Positions 12,470-20,935 of a stretch of DNA of 64,000 nt are shown here, one piece after another; position 1 is the first letter of the stretch; every line of letters starts with the position of its first letter. The notes below the pieces were generated by a model, which was given only the letters and a program-made list of their open reading frames with translations, did no database searches and was not told the origin of the DNA. Source of the stretch: Bacteroides sp. OM05-12 (GTDB lineage Bacteria; Bacteroidota; Bacteroidia; Bacteroidales; Bacteroidaceae); assembly GCF_003438995.1 (NCBI RefSeq), contig NZ_QSUN01000001.1, forward strand, positions 451,449-515,448, given 5' to 3'. The translations under genes were made by a program, and so were the position numbers.

Positions 12470-15364
12470 ATGAAAAACAGAAAAGCTTGTTTAATTGCAT
12501 TCATGTGCTTGTCGAGTACTTTGGGTGCATTAGCACAAAATGTACCGGGGTATGTGCCGGGAGCACCGTTACCTTGTCGTGCACACGAACAGATCCATGA
12601 ATTCTTTGAAGCTCATCCGGAAGCTTTGGAAAGGTATAATCGTCCTCATAAAACAAGGAAGGCATCCGAACGTCCGGATTCTTATGTAATTCCCGTTGTA
12701 TTCCATGTTTTTGGAGAGAAATTTAATGGGCTTACACTTAATGATGAGATTATCAAAGATGCATTGAGAAAAACAAATGAGGATTTTCAAGGAATAACAG
12801 CCAATACAGGAGATGATAATCCTGATTTTGATAAGCTGCAAGCTGATATGAAGATAACATTCAAATTGGCGGAAATCGGTCCTAATGGAGAAGCTACTAC
12901 CGGTATCACTTATCATCGTCTGGAAAGTGGGTTTGGAAATTATTATGCGCCTCGCATGGCATTATATGCTTGGGATAATCATAAATATATGAACGTGTAT
13001 ATTATGAATGATCTTTATGCTGATGGTGAAACTAATAATTCCGGTGTGTCTTGGTATCCGGATGTTGAAATGATGGAAGAGAATATTGCTCGTGTTGTTT
13101 ATAATGGAGCATATATAGGAACAAATACAGATGAAAATTTCCGTCGAGTATTGACACATGAGTTTGGTCACTTTTTTAATTTGGCACATACATTTGATGA
13201 TAATGGTGGTCGCTGGCCGGATGGTTGTAATCCGAATGCTAAGGGAGAACCTAATCCGGGAGATTGGGTGGATGATACGCCTAAAGCCGACAGACCTTTA
13301 ATGGGACCGGACGATTTGAACTGTGAAGGTGAATTGACGAATTGGACAAACTACATGAATTACTCTTATGAACGTACTTCAATGTATACTAAAGGACAGG
13401 TAGAAAGAATGTTAGATGCATTGGATCATCCGGCACGTGTGACATTGTGGTCAGAAGATACACGCAATAAAGTATTCTTTAGTGATGAAAACATGAAGCG
13501 TATTTCTCTTTCTAGTCGTGGTGATATATTGGAAGCATCTGCTAATGACGGTTCTTTTGATGGTAAATTTGAATTTACATTAATCAATGGAAAGCTTGCT
13601 AATAAAACATTTGCATATGAGACAGACTTTACTACTGAAAATCTTCCGGCTGGTTTAACTCCTAAAGTTGTAAGAGTGGATGATACGAAATTGGTTATGA
13701 CTTTTGAAGGTAAAGCTGCTACTCATGATAAGGATATTAAGTTTACTGTTACTTTTAAAAATAGTATGCTTGAAAGCGGGGAACTTTATTCTTGTAAACT
13801 GCCTTTAACATTGGAGTGTAGAGCACCTTACGGAATAAAATATGTCGATTGTGCTGATGTTACTATTTCTTCATCTTATGGTTGGGAATTTATACAACTT
13901 GATGACAGGTTTGAGAATTCAGATTTCGGTTTAATGTGGAACTCTAATTCAGGTAGTTATTATGGCAACTTATATATTGAATCATATGGAAAACAGATGG
14001 CCGGAACTGGTAGAACCAATTTGGGTGTTGTGAAATATGGAGATAAAATAGGTAAATCTTCTAAATGGACAACTGGTATAACTACTTATCCTAATTTAGG
14101 AACTTTAGTTTCTAAAGGATATGAAAGCTGGAAAGGTCAATTAGCATTTGTCGGTATTCAATTCCAAGGAATAACTTCCGGTGATGTATTATATGGTTGG
14201 ATGAAAATTTCGGTAGCTGCTGATGGAAAATCGTTTACTTTATTGGATTATGCCTTTAATGAAGAACCAGGCGCTGATATCGTAGCCGGTCAAAAAGGTG
14301 CTGAGCAGTTAAAAGCAGAACTTGTATTTGGTACAACCACGGTGACTGAAGACCCGGAAACGAATAACGGAGCTATTACCCAGACAATTAATATTGCAAT
14401 AATGGGTGATAATACGTTTGGTAAAACTGGAGAATTGGCAGAGGGTACTGATTATACATTCAAGGCACCTAAGGGATTGACTCCACACTTAAAAGTTATT
14501 TCCGACCAGCAAGCTGTTTTATCTTTTGAAGGAAAGGCTGAGAGCCATAACGCCAAAGATATAACGATGGCCTCATTGACCGTTAAACCTGAAGTATTTA
14601 CAAAAGACGATATTTCAAATTTGTCTACTTCAATAGAGTTTAGATTCTTAGATCCATATAAGATTGTTGTTGGTACGGTGGGAGTGGGAGCCGGAGGTTC
14701 TTACGGAGCATGGACAAACTTTACCATTCCTGATGTTTTAACTTATGCTACCGGTTATGGTGCTTGGGAATATGCAACAAAGCACTTGAAACTGGAGACC
14801 TATATGAAACCGATGGTATGTATAAAAGACACAAGGAATATAGAACCTTTAATGGAAGGAACAGAGATTGGACCCAACTCTAATTGGGTGGTTCCCGGAG
14901 ATTATCCTGATCAATTAGATATTGCAACTCGTAAATTTACCGATTGGCGTGGTAAGACTGCTTATGCCGGACTTTCGTTTGAGTATTTAGGTAAAACTTT
15001 ATATGGATGGTTTGAAATAACAGTTTCAGAAGATGGCTCTTATTTCACAGTCAATGAATTCGGCTATAATCAGAATCCGGGAAAATCGATTTTAGCTGGT
15101 GAAAGGCCGGTTTCTAATGAGAGTATCAAGTTTGATGAAATGCAAACTCTTGCATTCCCGAATCCGGTCAGTGACATGTTAAACATTGTAGCATCTGAAA
15201 ATACTCAGGTTGCAGTTTATAACATATCCGGAACAATGATATGGAATGATTTTATGACTGTAGGACAAATAACTATTCCTGTCTCAGGCTGGGCTAGAGG
15301 AGTTTACTTTGTACATCTGTCTAAAGACGGACTTACTACAGTAAAGAAAATCATGGTAAAATAA
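12470..15364 (+). CDS. Secreted M43 (pappalysin-like) metalloprotease with T9SS tail
   Basis: 964 aa. Signal peptide 1-22 (GALAQ). Propeptide-like segment to about 65, then a metzincin domain with HEFGHFFNLAH (H230, E231, H234, H240) and downstream NYMNYS as the Met-turn region. Then come two copies of a beta-rich module, each ending with a YGW-(M/F)-x-I-x-V / NxxPGxxIxAG pattern (about 450-615 and 740-880), separated by related linker domains. The final ~75 residues (LAFPNPVSD to KKIMVK) are a type A T9SS sorting domain, so it is displayed or released outside. It lies 27 nt after the collagenase and is probably in the same transcript. M43 proteases degrade diverse proteins, including gelatin. 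Confidence 0.87.
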   Translation: MKNRKACLIAFMCLSSTLGALAQNVPGYVPGAPLPCRAHEQIHEFFEAHPEALERYNRPHKTRKASERPDSYVIPVVFHVFGEKFNGLTLNDEIIKDALRKTNEDFQGITANTGDDNPDFDKLQADMKITFKLAEIGPNGEATTGITYHRLESGFGNYYAPRMALYAWDNHKYMNVYIMNDLYADGETNNSGVSWYPDVEMMEENIARVVYNGAYIGTNTDENFRRVLTHEFGHFFNLAHTFDDNGGRWPDGCNPNAKGEPNPGDWVDDTPKADRPLMGPDDLNCEGELTNWTNYMNYSYERTSMYTKGQVERMLDALDHPARVTLWSEDTRNKVFFSDENMKRISLSSRGDILEASANDGSFDGKFEFTLINGKLANKTFAYETDFTTENLPAGLTPKVVRVDDTKLVMTFEGKAATHDKDIKFTVTFKNSMLESGELYSCKLPLTLECRAPYGIKYVDCADVTISSSYGWEFIQLDDRFENSDFGLMWNSNSGSYYGNLYIESYGKQMAGTGRTNLGVVKYGDKIGKSSKWTTGITTYPNLGTLVSKGYESWKGQLAFVGIQFQGITSGDVLYGWMKISVAADGKSFTLLDYAFNEEPGADIVAGQKGAEQLKAELVFGTTTVTEDPETNNGAITQTINIAIMGDNTFGKTGELAEGTDYTFKAPKGLTPHLKVISDQQAVLSFEGKAESHNAKDITMASLTVKPEVFTKDDISNLSTSIEFRFLDPYKIVVGTVGVGAGGSYGAWTNFTIPDVLTYATGYGAWEYATKHLKLETYMKPMVCIKDTRNIEPLMEGTEIGPNSNWVVPGDYPDQLDIATRKFTDWRGKTAYAGLSFEYLGKTLYGWFEITVSEDGSYFTVNEFGYNQNPGKSILAGERPVSNESIKFDEMQTLAFPNPVSDMLNIVASENTQVAVYNISGTMIWNDFMTVGQITIPVSGWARGVYFVHLSKDGLTTVKKIMVK

Positions 15365-15382
15365 AAAGAATTAACTCACTCT

Positions 15383-15410
15383 GTAAACCGGAATCTGCAA
15401 ACCGGTTTAC
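15383..15410 (+). terminator. 9-bp hairpin after the M43 protease gene
   Basis: GTAAACCGG (15383-15391) and CCGGTTTAC (15402-15410) pair perfectly around a 10-nt loop, 19 nt after the stop. No T-tract follows, so it may be a partial terminator or 3' stabiliser that separates the protease run from the surface protein at 15447. Confidence 0.45.
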
Positions 15411-15446
15411 GGAAGATATAATTATTCAATCTTAAAATTTAGTATT

Positions 15447-16976
15447 ATGAAAAAGAATTTACTATTGGTCGGAATGTTATTTATTTCCGCCTTTACTTTT
15501 GGACAAACAAAGACTGTAGATTTGGCAACCGGTGCTGCCGGAACACTTGCTACGAAAATTGACGAAGCAGATCGTACTGCATTAAAAGAACTTACTGTTA
15601 AGGGAGAAATCAATGCTGTGGATTTTAAATTCATGCGTGATCAGTTACCTGTTTTAGAGAAGTTGGATATTGCAGAAACAAGTATTGTCACATATACAGG
15701 TGCTGACGGTACTTATTCTTATGGGGATGAAAATACGGAGTATGAGCCTAATCATATTCCTAGCCAAGCATTTTATAATAATGCAACTATAACAAATATT
15801 GTATTTCCTAGAGACATTATACAAGTTGATTATCTTGCATTTAGTGGTACAAAATTGAAAGAAATAGATTTTGCAAATACAACGTTGGCGAAGATAGATG
15901 GTTCAGGAATCTCTCGAAATGAAGAATTGAAAAAAATTACTTTATCACCGACAATGGTATGGATTGCAGAGAATGCTCTTGAAGGTAATGATGCTCTAAT
16001 CTCTTTTACTTGTGATATTGCGGATCCGGCTAGTATAAATGAAGGTGTATATGGAATGTTTGGTATACAGTATAAATATGATTATGAGAATAACACTTGG
16101 GTTTATGATGAAGATGGGAATATGATTGTAGAATCTATTAATGGAGCTCCTGCTGGTTGTACTTTATATGTGCCGGAAGGTTCTGTAGATAAATATAAAG
16201 CTGCAGATACATGGAAAACTTTCTCTAAAATATTAGTGATTGGTTCTATAGAAGCGAGAGATCCTGTTGTTTCTTTTGCAGAAGAAACTGTAACAAAGGT
16301 TTGTGGTGATGAAGCCTTTACAAATGCAATAACCAATACAGATAACGTAGAAATTACTTATAGCAGTTCTGACGAAGGTGTTGCTACTGTAAATGCAGAA
16401 GGATTAGTAACAATTGTAGGTGCAGGTGAAACTACTATTAAAGCTACTACAACAGCAACTGAAGAATTTAATTCAATAGAAGTTTCTTATACTTTGACTG
16501 TAAGTTTGGCTACTCCTACTTTTGAATATGCAACTACAACTATATCAAAGAACGTAGGTGATGAGGCATTTACTAACGAGCTGACAAGCAATACGGATGC
16601 AGAAGCTACTTATACAAGTTCTGACGTAGCTGTTGCTACTGTTGATGCTACCGGTTTGGTTATGATTGTAGGTGCAGGAACAACAACAATCACTGCTTCT
16701 GCTGCTGCAACTAGTAAATTTGCTGCTGCAACTGCTACATATACATTGACGGTTAGCGGAGCTGACGGGATTGATGAAGCGGTAGCAGGTGTTCGTATGT
16801 TCTCTGTTGAAGACGGCATCCAAGTTGAATTTGAAGGAGAAGCAGCCGTTGAGGTATATACAGTTGCCGGTGTTTTGGTAGATAAAGTTCAGGCAATGAA
16901 TCAATATCATGTTGCTTTAGGTCAAGGAATATATGTTGTTAAAGTAAATGGAGTTGTCTATAAGGTAATGAGGTAG
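15447..16976 (+). CDS. Surface protein with BspA-like LRR and two Ig-like (Big_2) domains
   Basis: 509 aa. Signal peptide 1-19 (ends FTFGQ). Residues about 60-270 form LRR_5/BspA-like repeats (FYNNATITNIVFP, FSGTKLKEIDFANT, LEGNDALISF). Two tandem ~80-aa bacterial Ig-like domains follow (about 272-357 and 358-438), each with the pattern GDEAFTN..., YSSSD-x-x-VATV, G-x-x-T-I. The last ~70 residues (IDEAVAGVRMFSVEDGIQ to NGVVYKVMR) look like a divergent T9SS-type sorting domain. Such proteins bind host matrix or other bacteria in oral Bacteroidales; no ligand can be assigned here. It is followed by a strong bidirectional terminator. Confidence 0.75.
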   Translation: MKKNLLLVGMLFISAFTFGQTKTVDLATGAAGTLATKIDEADRTALKELTVKGEINAVDFKFMRDQLPVLEKLDIAETSIVTYTGADGTYSYGDENTEYEPNHIPSQAFYNNATITNIVFPRDIIQVDYLAFSGTKLKEIDFANTTLAKIDGSGISRNEELKKITLSPTMVWIAENALEGNDALISFTCDIADPASINEGVYGMFGIQYKYDYENNTWVYDEDGNMIVESINGAPAGCTLYVPEGSVDKYKAADTWKTFSKILVIGSIEARDPVVSFAEETVTKVCGDEAFTNAITNTDNVEITYSSSDEGVATVNAEGLVTIVGAGETTIKATTTATEEFNSIEVSYTLTVSLATPTFEYATTTISKNVGDEAFTNELTSNTDAEATYTSSDVAVATVDATGLVMIVGAGTTTITASAAATSKFAAATATYTLTVSGADGIDEAVAGVRMFSVEDGIQVEFEGEAAVEVYTVAGVLVDKVQAMNQYHVALGQGIYVVKVNGVVYKVMR

Positions 16977-17006
16977 AGTTTTAGATAACAAAGTTTTAGT
17001 GTGAGC

Positions 17007-17041
17007 AAAAGGCAGCTGTCCGTCACGGATGGCTGCCTTTT
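17007..17041. terminator. Bidirectional rho-independent terminator
   Basis: AAAAGGCAGC (17007-17016) and GCTGCCTTTT (17032-17041) form a 10-bp stem with an inner TCCGTCACGGA stem-loop. T-runs on both strands serve the convergent genes at 15447 (+) and 17065 (-). Confidence 0.85.
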
Positions 17042-17064
17042 CTTAATTAGAGAGAGTATTTATT

Positions 17065-18042
17065 TTATAAAGGTTTAATCTTTGAGGTGCTTTGGACTTT
17101 TGGTTCTCCTTTATATCGGATACTTCCACTTCCCAAAACATTTCCGACAAGTTCTTCCGTTGCATAGCAAGTTATATCTCCCGAACCTTTTACAGTCGCT
17201 TTTACGGTTTGGGCTTTCATCTTGTCGGCTCTAATATTTCCTGAATTGTTAAGTGTTAAAACTGCCGTTTGTGTATCGCCCGATAATTCCATATCTCCTG
17301 AACCGCTTAACTCGGCATTTGTTGATGTGCTTTCGATATTTTTAATCTTTACATCTCCTGATCCTTGTAATCCTACAGTCAGCTCTCCGGATTTGCAGTA
17401 TTCTTTTACATCAATATCTCCTGATCCCTGTAGTTTGATGCTGCCGGAGGAGGCTGTCATGTTTTGTATCTTTATGTCCCCTGAACCTTGCAGTGTGACC
17501 GTTGCAACCGAGCATTGGACGTTTTTATAAAGATCAATGTCTCCTGAACCTTGTAACATCGTTTTTAATGTTCTTTTGCAAAATATATTTCCATTACTTT
17601 TAATATCTCCCGATCCTTGCAGGTTGATTTCAAGATTATCGGAGGTGATGTCGCTGTTTAGCTTTACATCTCCTGAACCTTTTAATGTTGCTCTGTTAAG
17701 AGACGGGCTGGTGGCTCTTACCTCTAACCGGCTTTCTCCGTAATAAGAAGAATTTGGTTTGAACTTTACCACAAGCGTATTCTTTTGAACGCTCACTTCA
17801 AGTAAATCTACCAAGTTGTCGGAACCATATATCTCCACACTTGTTTTGCCGTCATTGTTTTGTGTATAAACAATGTCCGGACTTCCTAAAAGTTCGATTG
17901 CATTGAATTCGGATACTTTTACGTCTTTGGTAATGTAATTTTTGCTGGCTTTAATACCTTTTTGTGCACAAGCAGTAATTGTTGGCATTAAAAGAGTGAC
18001 GGCAAGGGCTGTATAAGCCAGATTTTTAAAAGTAGTGTTCAT
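17065..18042 (-). CDS. DUF2807 (head-GIN domain) lipoprotein
   Basis: 325 aa when started at the ATG at 18042, which gives a lipoprotein signal MNTTFKNLAYTALAVTLLMPTITAC; the open frame extends 20 codons further but without a sensible leader. The lipobox ITAC predicts a lipid-anchored protein. The body is a single-stranded beta-helix of the putative auto-transporter adhesin (head GIN) family, built from repeated (L)(Q/K)GSGD(I/V) turns spaced about 20 residues apart (at least nine occurrences). Function in Bacteroidetes is unproven; adhesion or envelope roles are guesses. It is a single-gene unit, convergent with the gene at 15447. Confidence 0.8.
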   Translation of the reverse strand: MNTTFKNLAYTALAVTLLMPTITACAQKGIKASKNYITKDVKVSEFNAIELLGSPDIVYTQNNDGKTSVEIYGSDNLVDLLEVSVQKNTLVVKFKPNSSYYGESRLEVRATSPSLNRATLKGSGDVKLNSDITSDNLEINLQGSGDIKSNGNIFCKRTLKTMLQGSGDIDLYKNVQCSVATVTLQGSGDIKIQNMTASSGSIKLQGSGDIDVKEYCKSGELTVGLQGSGDVKIKNIESTSTNAELSGSGDMELSGDTQTAVLTLNNSGNIRADKMKAQTVKATVKGSGDITCYATEELVGNVLGSGSIRYKGEPKVQSTSKIKPL

Positions 18043-18249
18043 AAGCGTATTATTTGATTGTTCTTTATTAATTAGACGCAGCCAACCGTTAAAAAGTTGC
18101 ACTTCACTGAAAAAATAAAGTACAAGAGATATGCCGAAAAGATAATCTGTTGATATTTAGCGATTATTTGTTAAATCTATCTGTTCATTATCGGACAAAT
18201 TGTTCGTTTTTAAAACAGGTGGTTCGCTGCTACCGAACGGTTATATTTA

Positions 18250-18257
18250 TATCTTTG
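18250..18257 (+). promoter_or_regulatory. Bacteroidetes -7 promoter box
   Basis: TATCTTTG matches the TAnnTTTG consensus. It places transcription start near 18265, which rules out the ATG at 18200 and supports ATG 18281 for the YgjP-like gene. Confidence 0.65.
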
Positions 18258-18280
18258 CATTTGTAATCCGACTGATTGGT

Positions 18281-18985
18281 ATGATGCAGGAAAAAGAATG
18301 GATAGACGAACAGCTGGGACGGTTGATTATAAAGGTTAATCCGCGTGCACGGCATATTATCTTACGTACACGTACGGAAGGCATTTGTATTACTGTGCCT
18401 CCCGGTGTAAGTAAGAGAGAGATTCTGTCGGTGGTTGAAAAGTATCGTGTCCGTTTGGAAGGGGATAAGAAAAAGGTGGAAAGGAAACGGATAGACCTTT
18501 CTTATAAGATAGATACACCATTTTTTAAGCTCTCATTGGTGAGCGGAACACATCCGAAGTTTTTGGCACATTCCCGGTTAGGAGTCTTACAAATTGTTTG
18601 TCCGCTGTCGGCAGACTTTGATGATGAGCAGTTGCAAACATGGTTGTATAAGGTGATAGAAGAGGCTTTACGTAGAAATGCGAAGAGTGTGTTGCCACTA
18701 CGATTGCAAGAATTGTCGGATAAATTCGGTTTGCCGTTTGAGCAGGTTCGTATCAATTCCAGTAAAGGGCGTTGGGGTAGTTGTTCGGCAAAGAAACATA
18801 TCAATCTTTCTTATTACCTTTTACTTTTACCTTCTCATCTGGTAGATTATGTTTTACTGCATGAATTATCCCACACGAAAGAGATGAATCATGGAGAACG
18901 CTTTTGGGCATTATTGAACAAACTGACAGATGGTAAGGCGTTAGCTTTGCGGGAAGAACTTAGAAAATATAGAACTGAAATATGA
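18281..18985 (+). CDS. YgjP-like (SprT/DUF45 family) zinc metallopeptidase
   Basis: 234 aa from ATG 18281 (or 18284). The upstream frame to 18200 includes a promoter box and is unlikely to be translated. The C-terminal half carries the family motif SSKGRWGSCSAKKHINLSYY followed by HELSHTKEMNHG (HExxH plus downstream His), the zinc site of YgjP/M48-like peptidases. The N-terminal half is a beta-rich domain (IIKVNPRARHIILRTR). Function in the family is poorly known; it is often a stand-alone cytosolic protein or linked to restriction genes. Its TGA overlaps the glycerate kinase ATG by 4 nt, so the two are translationally coupled, though no functional link is obvious. Confidence 0.85.
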   Translation: MMQEKEWIDEQLGRLIIKVNPRARHIILRTRTEGICITVPPGVSKREILSVVEKYRVRLEGDKKKVERKRIDLSYKIDTPFFKLSLVSGTHPKFLAHSRLGVLQIVCPLSADFDDEQLQTWLYKVIEEALRRNAKSVLPLRLQELSDKFGLPFEQVRINSSKGRWGSCSAKKHINLSYYLLLLPSHLVDYVLLHELSHTKEMNHGERFWALLNKLTDGKALALREELRKYRTEI

Positions 18986-20121
18986 AGCCTTTACGAAAAA
19001 TAGTTGTTGCGGCAGATTCTTTTAAAGGTTCGCTCTCTTCTGTGGAAGTGGCAGGGAGTGTGGCCTCTGCTATTCGGGAAGTGTTGCCCGGATGTGAAGT
19101 GGTTGAAGTGCCTGTTGCAGACGGGGGAGAAGGTACGGTGGATGCGTTGGTAGCGGCGATGAACGGCTCTATTGTTTCCTGTACTGTGCATGACCCTCTG
19201 ATGAGGCCGGTCATTGCCGACTATGGTATATTGGGAGACGGGCAGACTGCTGTGATGGAAATGGCATCGGCAAGCGGACTGACATTACTTTCTTCTTCAG
19301 AGCGTAATCCTATGATTACAACTACTTTCGGTACGGGAGAATTGATTAAGGATGCCTTGGGAAGAGGATGTACTAAATTCCTTATAGGCATAGGTGGTAG
19401 TGCTACGAATGATGCCGGAACGGGAATGTTGCAGGCATTGGGGTATCGTTTTCTTAATAGAGAAGATGAAGAACTTGCTGCGGTGGGGGCGACCTTAAAA
19501 GATATTGATAAGATTGATAGCACAAATGTGTTACCCCAAGTGAAGAATGCGCATTTTATTGTAGCTTGTGACGTCAATAATCCTTTCTCCGGAGAACATG
19601 GCGCAGCCTGCGTCTTTGCTCCTCAAAAGGGTGCAGATGCGGAGATGGTTCGGGCGTTGGATGCGGGAATGAAGCATTTCTCTGATATTATCAAAGAACA
19701 GACGGGTGAAAATGTAGACCAAACTCCCGGTGCAGGAGCTGCCGGAGGGATGGGCGGAGCTTTTCTCGCATTTCTGGATGCGGAACTGAAATCCGGTGTG
19801 CGTATGATTTTGGATGCTCTAAACTTTGAACAGGTTGTTTGTGGTGCTGATTTGATTATTACCGGAGAGGGAAAATTGGATAGGCAGACAATGATGGGCA
19901 AAACTCCTGCCGGTGTATTGGATGTGGCACGTCGCCAAGGCATTCCGGTAATAGCTATCGGTGGAAGTGTGGAAGATGTTGATTTATTGAATGATTATGG
20001 TTTTCAGGCAGTATTTCCCTTACTTCCGGCTCCGGTTTCTTTGGAAAAAGCAATGGAAAAAGAGTATGTGACGGGAAATATCCGTCGGACAATTATGCAG
20101 ATCATGAGGCTCTATTTGTAA
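18982..20121 (+). CDS. Glycerate kinase (GarK/GlxK type)
   Basis: 379 aa, full family length. Motifs of the GarK family are clear: VVAADSFKGSLSS near the N-terminus, VADGGEGTVDAL, GIGGSATNDAGTGML in the nucleotide and substrate region and GEGKLDRQTMMGKTPAGV near the C-terminus. It phosphorylates D-glycerate to 2-phosphoglycerate with ATP, feeding glycerate into glycolysis; cytosolic. It overlaps the YgjP-like gene by ATGA and is followed by an 0.8-kb repeat-rich spacer. No other glycerate pathway gene is visible nearby. Confidence 0.93.
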   Translation: MKPLRKIVVAADSFKGSLSSVEVAGSVASAIREVLPGCEVVEVPVADGGEGTVDALVAAMNGSIVSCTVHDPLMRPVIADYGILGDGQTAVMEMASASGLTLLSSSERNPMITTTFGTGELIKDALGRGCTKFLIGIGGSATNDAGTGMLQALGYRFLNREDEELAAVGATLKDIDKIDSTNVLPQVKNAHFIVACDVNNPFSGEHGAACVFAPQKGADAEMVRALDAGMKHFSDIIKEQTGENVDQTPGAGAAGGMGGAFLAFLDAELKSGVRMILDALNFEQVVCGADLIITGEGKLDRQTMMGKTPAGVLDVARRQGIPVIAIGGSVEDVDLLNDYGFQAVFPLLPAPVSLEKAMEKEYVTGNIRRTIMQIMRLYL

Positions 20122-20270
20122 AAACTTTACTGTCTTATTTCAGCTCGGATAAACTGCTTGCCGGTCTCAATTATGGTAAAATAAGGAACGAACGATTGAT
20201 TATATTGCTTCATATAGACTGTTCGTTTGAAATTGATGACTTTCCCGGCTAAATTATTCTTTGAAAAAAG

Positions 20271-20333
20271 TGCCTTCACTTTAATTGGTTATAAATCAAG
20301 CGTAAAGGGGTAAATGGTGATAAGGTGAAGGCA
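20271..20333. repeat. Inverted repeat in the spacer after the glycerate kinase gene
   Basis: TGCCTTCAC (20271-20279) and GTGAAGGCA (20325-20333) are a perfect 9-bp inverted repeat with a 45-nt loop. It is the first of three repeat structures in the 20122-20935 spacer. No ORF of convincing quality is present in 20122-20690. Confidence 0.5.
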
Positions 20334-20384
20334 AGTCAAATAAAAATAAATAATAGCGAAATAGCAGAATAAATAAGCCGATAA

Positions 20385-20493
20385 CGCCTAAGGGAGTGAT
20401 GACTTACGCTCCCTTAGGCGTAAGCTGTCGCTCCCTTGAGCGTTAGTCAACGCCCCCTTGTGTGTTAGCCAACGCTCCCTTAGGCGATTTATA
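20385..20493. repeat. Four 22-nt tandem repeats plus a complementary arm
   Basis: Units at 20406-20427, 20428-20449, 20450-20471 and 20472-20493 follow the pattern ACGCTCCCTTRRGCGTTAG. CGCCTAAGGGAG (20385-20396) is the exact reverse complement of CTCCCTTAGGCG at 20409-20420, so the array can fold back on its own 5' end. It is minisatellite-like with no coding potential. Confidence 0.7.
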
Positions 20494-20519
20494 AAACTGT
20501 CTTGATGTTTAAAAAAATC

Positions 20520-20593
20520 ATACGGACGATTGCAAACAAGCATACGGTCGATTGATTACAAACTCCTATCGTTTATCATCAATCGACCGTATG
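20520..20593. repeat. Family B palindromic element, copy 1
   Basis: The 14-bp perfect inverted repeat CATACGGTCGATTG (20541-20554) / CAATCGACCGTATG (20580-20593) encloses a 25-nt loop with core AAACTCCTATCGTTT (20560-20574). A 5' flank (20520-20540) carries another near-copy of the arm. A second element at 41929-42001 matches flank and arms in the same orientation, but its loop core is the reverse complement. Confidence 0.75.
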
Positions 20594-20691
20594 TTATAAA
20601 TACAATTTAGCTATCTATGAAAGTTCCTTCTCGTTTTTTATCTACCGGTTAAATATACACCATTTGATGTGTTTTATGAACACACTTTTCT

Positions 20692-20699
20692 TATCTTTG
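20692..20699 (+). promoter_or_regulatory. Bacteroidetes -7 promoter box upstream of the DUF418 gene
   Basis: TATCTTTG lies 237 nt before the DUF418 ATG. The long leader contains a 40-codon frame (20778-20900, MTHLFVLLSYAEYH...) with a weak ribosome-binding site; I cannot tell whether it is translated. Confidence 0.5.
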
Positions 20700-20935
20700 C
20701 AGCATTCAGTTTGGTTTCTAAATGTATAGGTAAAATATAGAAAGACTTTAGGGGGAGAGATTGGTTACAGTTTTTATATGACACACCTTTTTGTACTGCT
20801 GTCTTATGCGGAATACCACATGGTACATCTCTATCCCGGTTCTTTTCTGCACGGTTGTTTTATAGCCTGCATTCCTATTATTACTTTGAAAAACAGATGA
20901 ATAAACGAGTTAAGATATTACAAAACAAATAATTC

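Noticed and set aside
20385..20493. CRISPR-like repeats after the glycerate kinase gene
   Set aside because: 22-nt units directly abut one another and degenerate; no spacers.
20778..20900. 40-codon frame in the DUF418 leader
   Set aside because: Weak ribosome-binding site and composition not distinctive; could be a leader peptide but cannot be supported.
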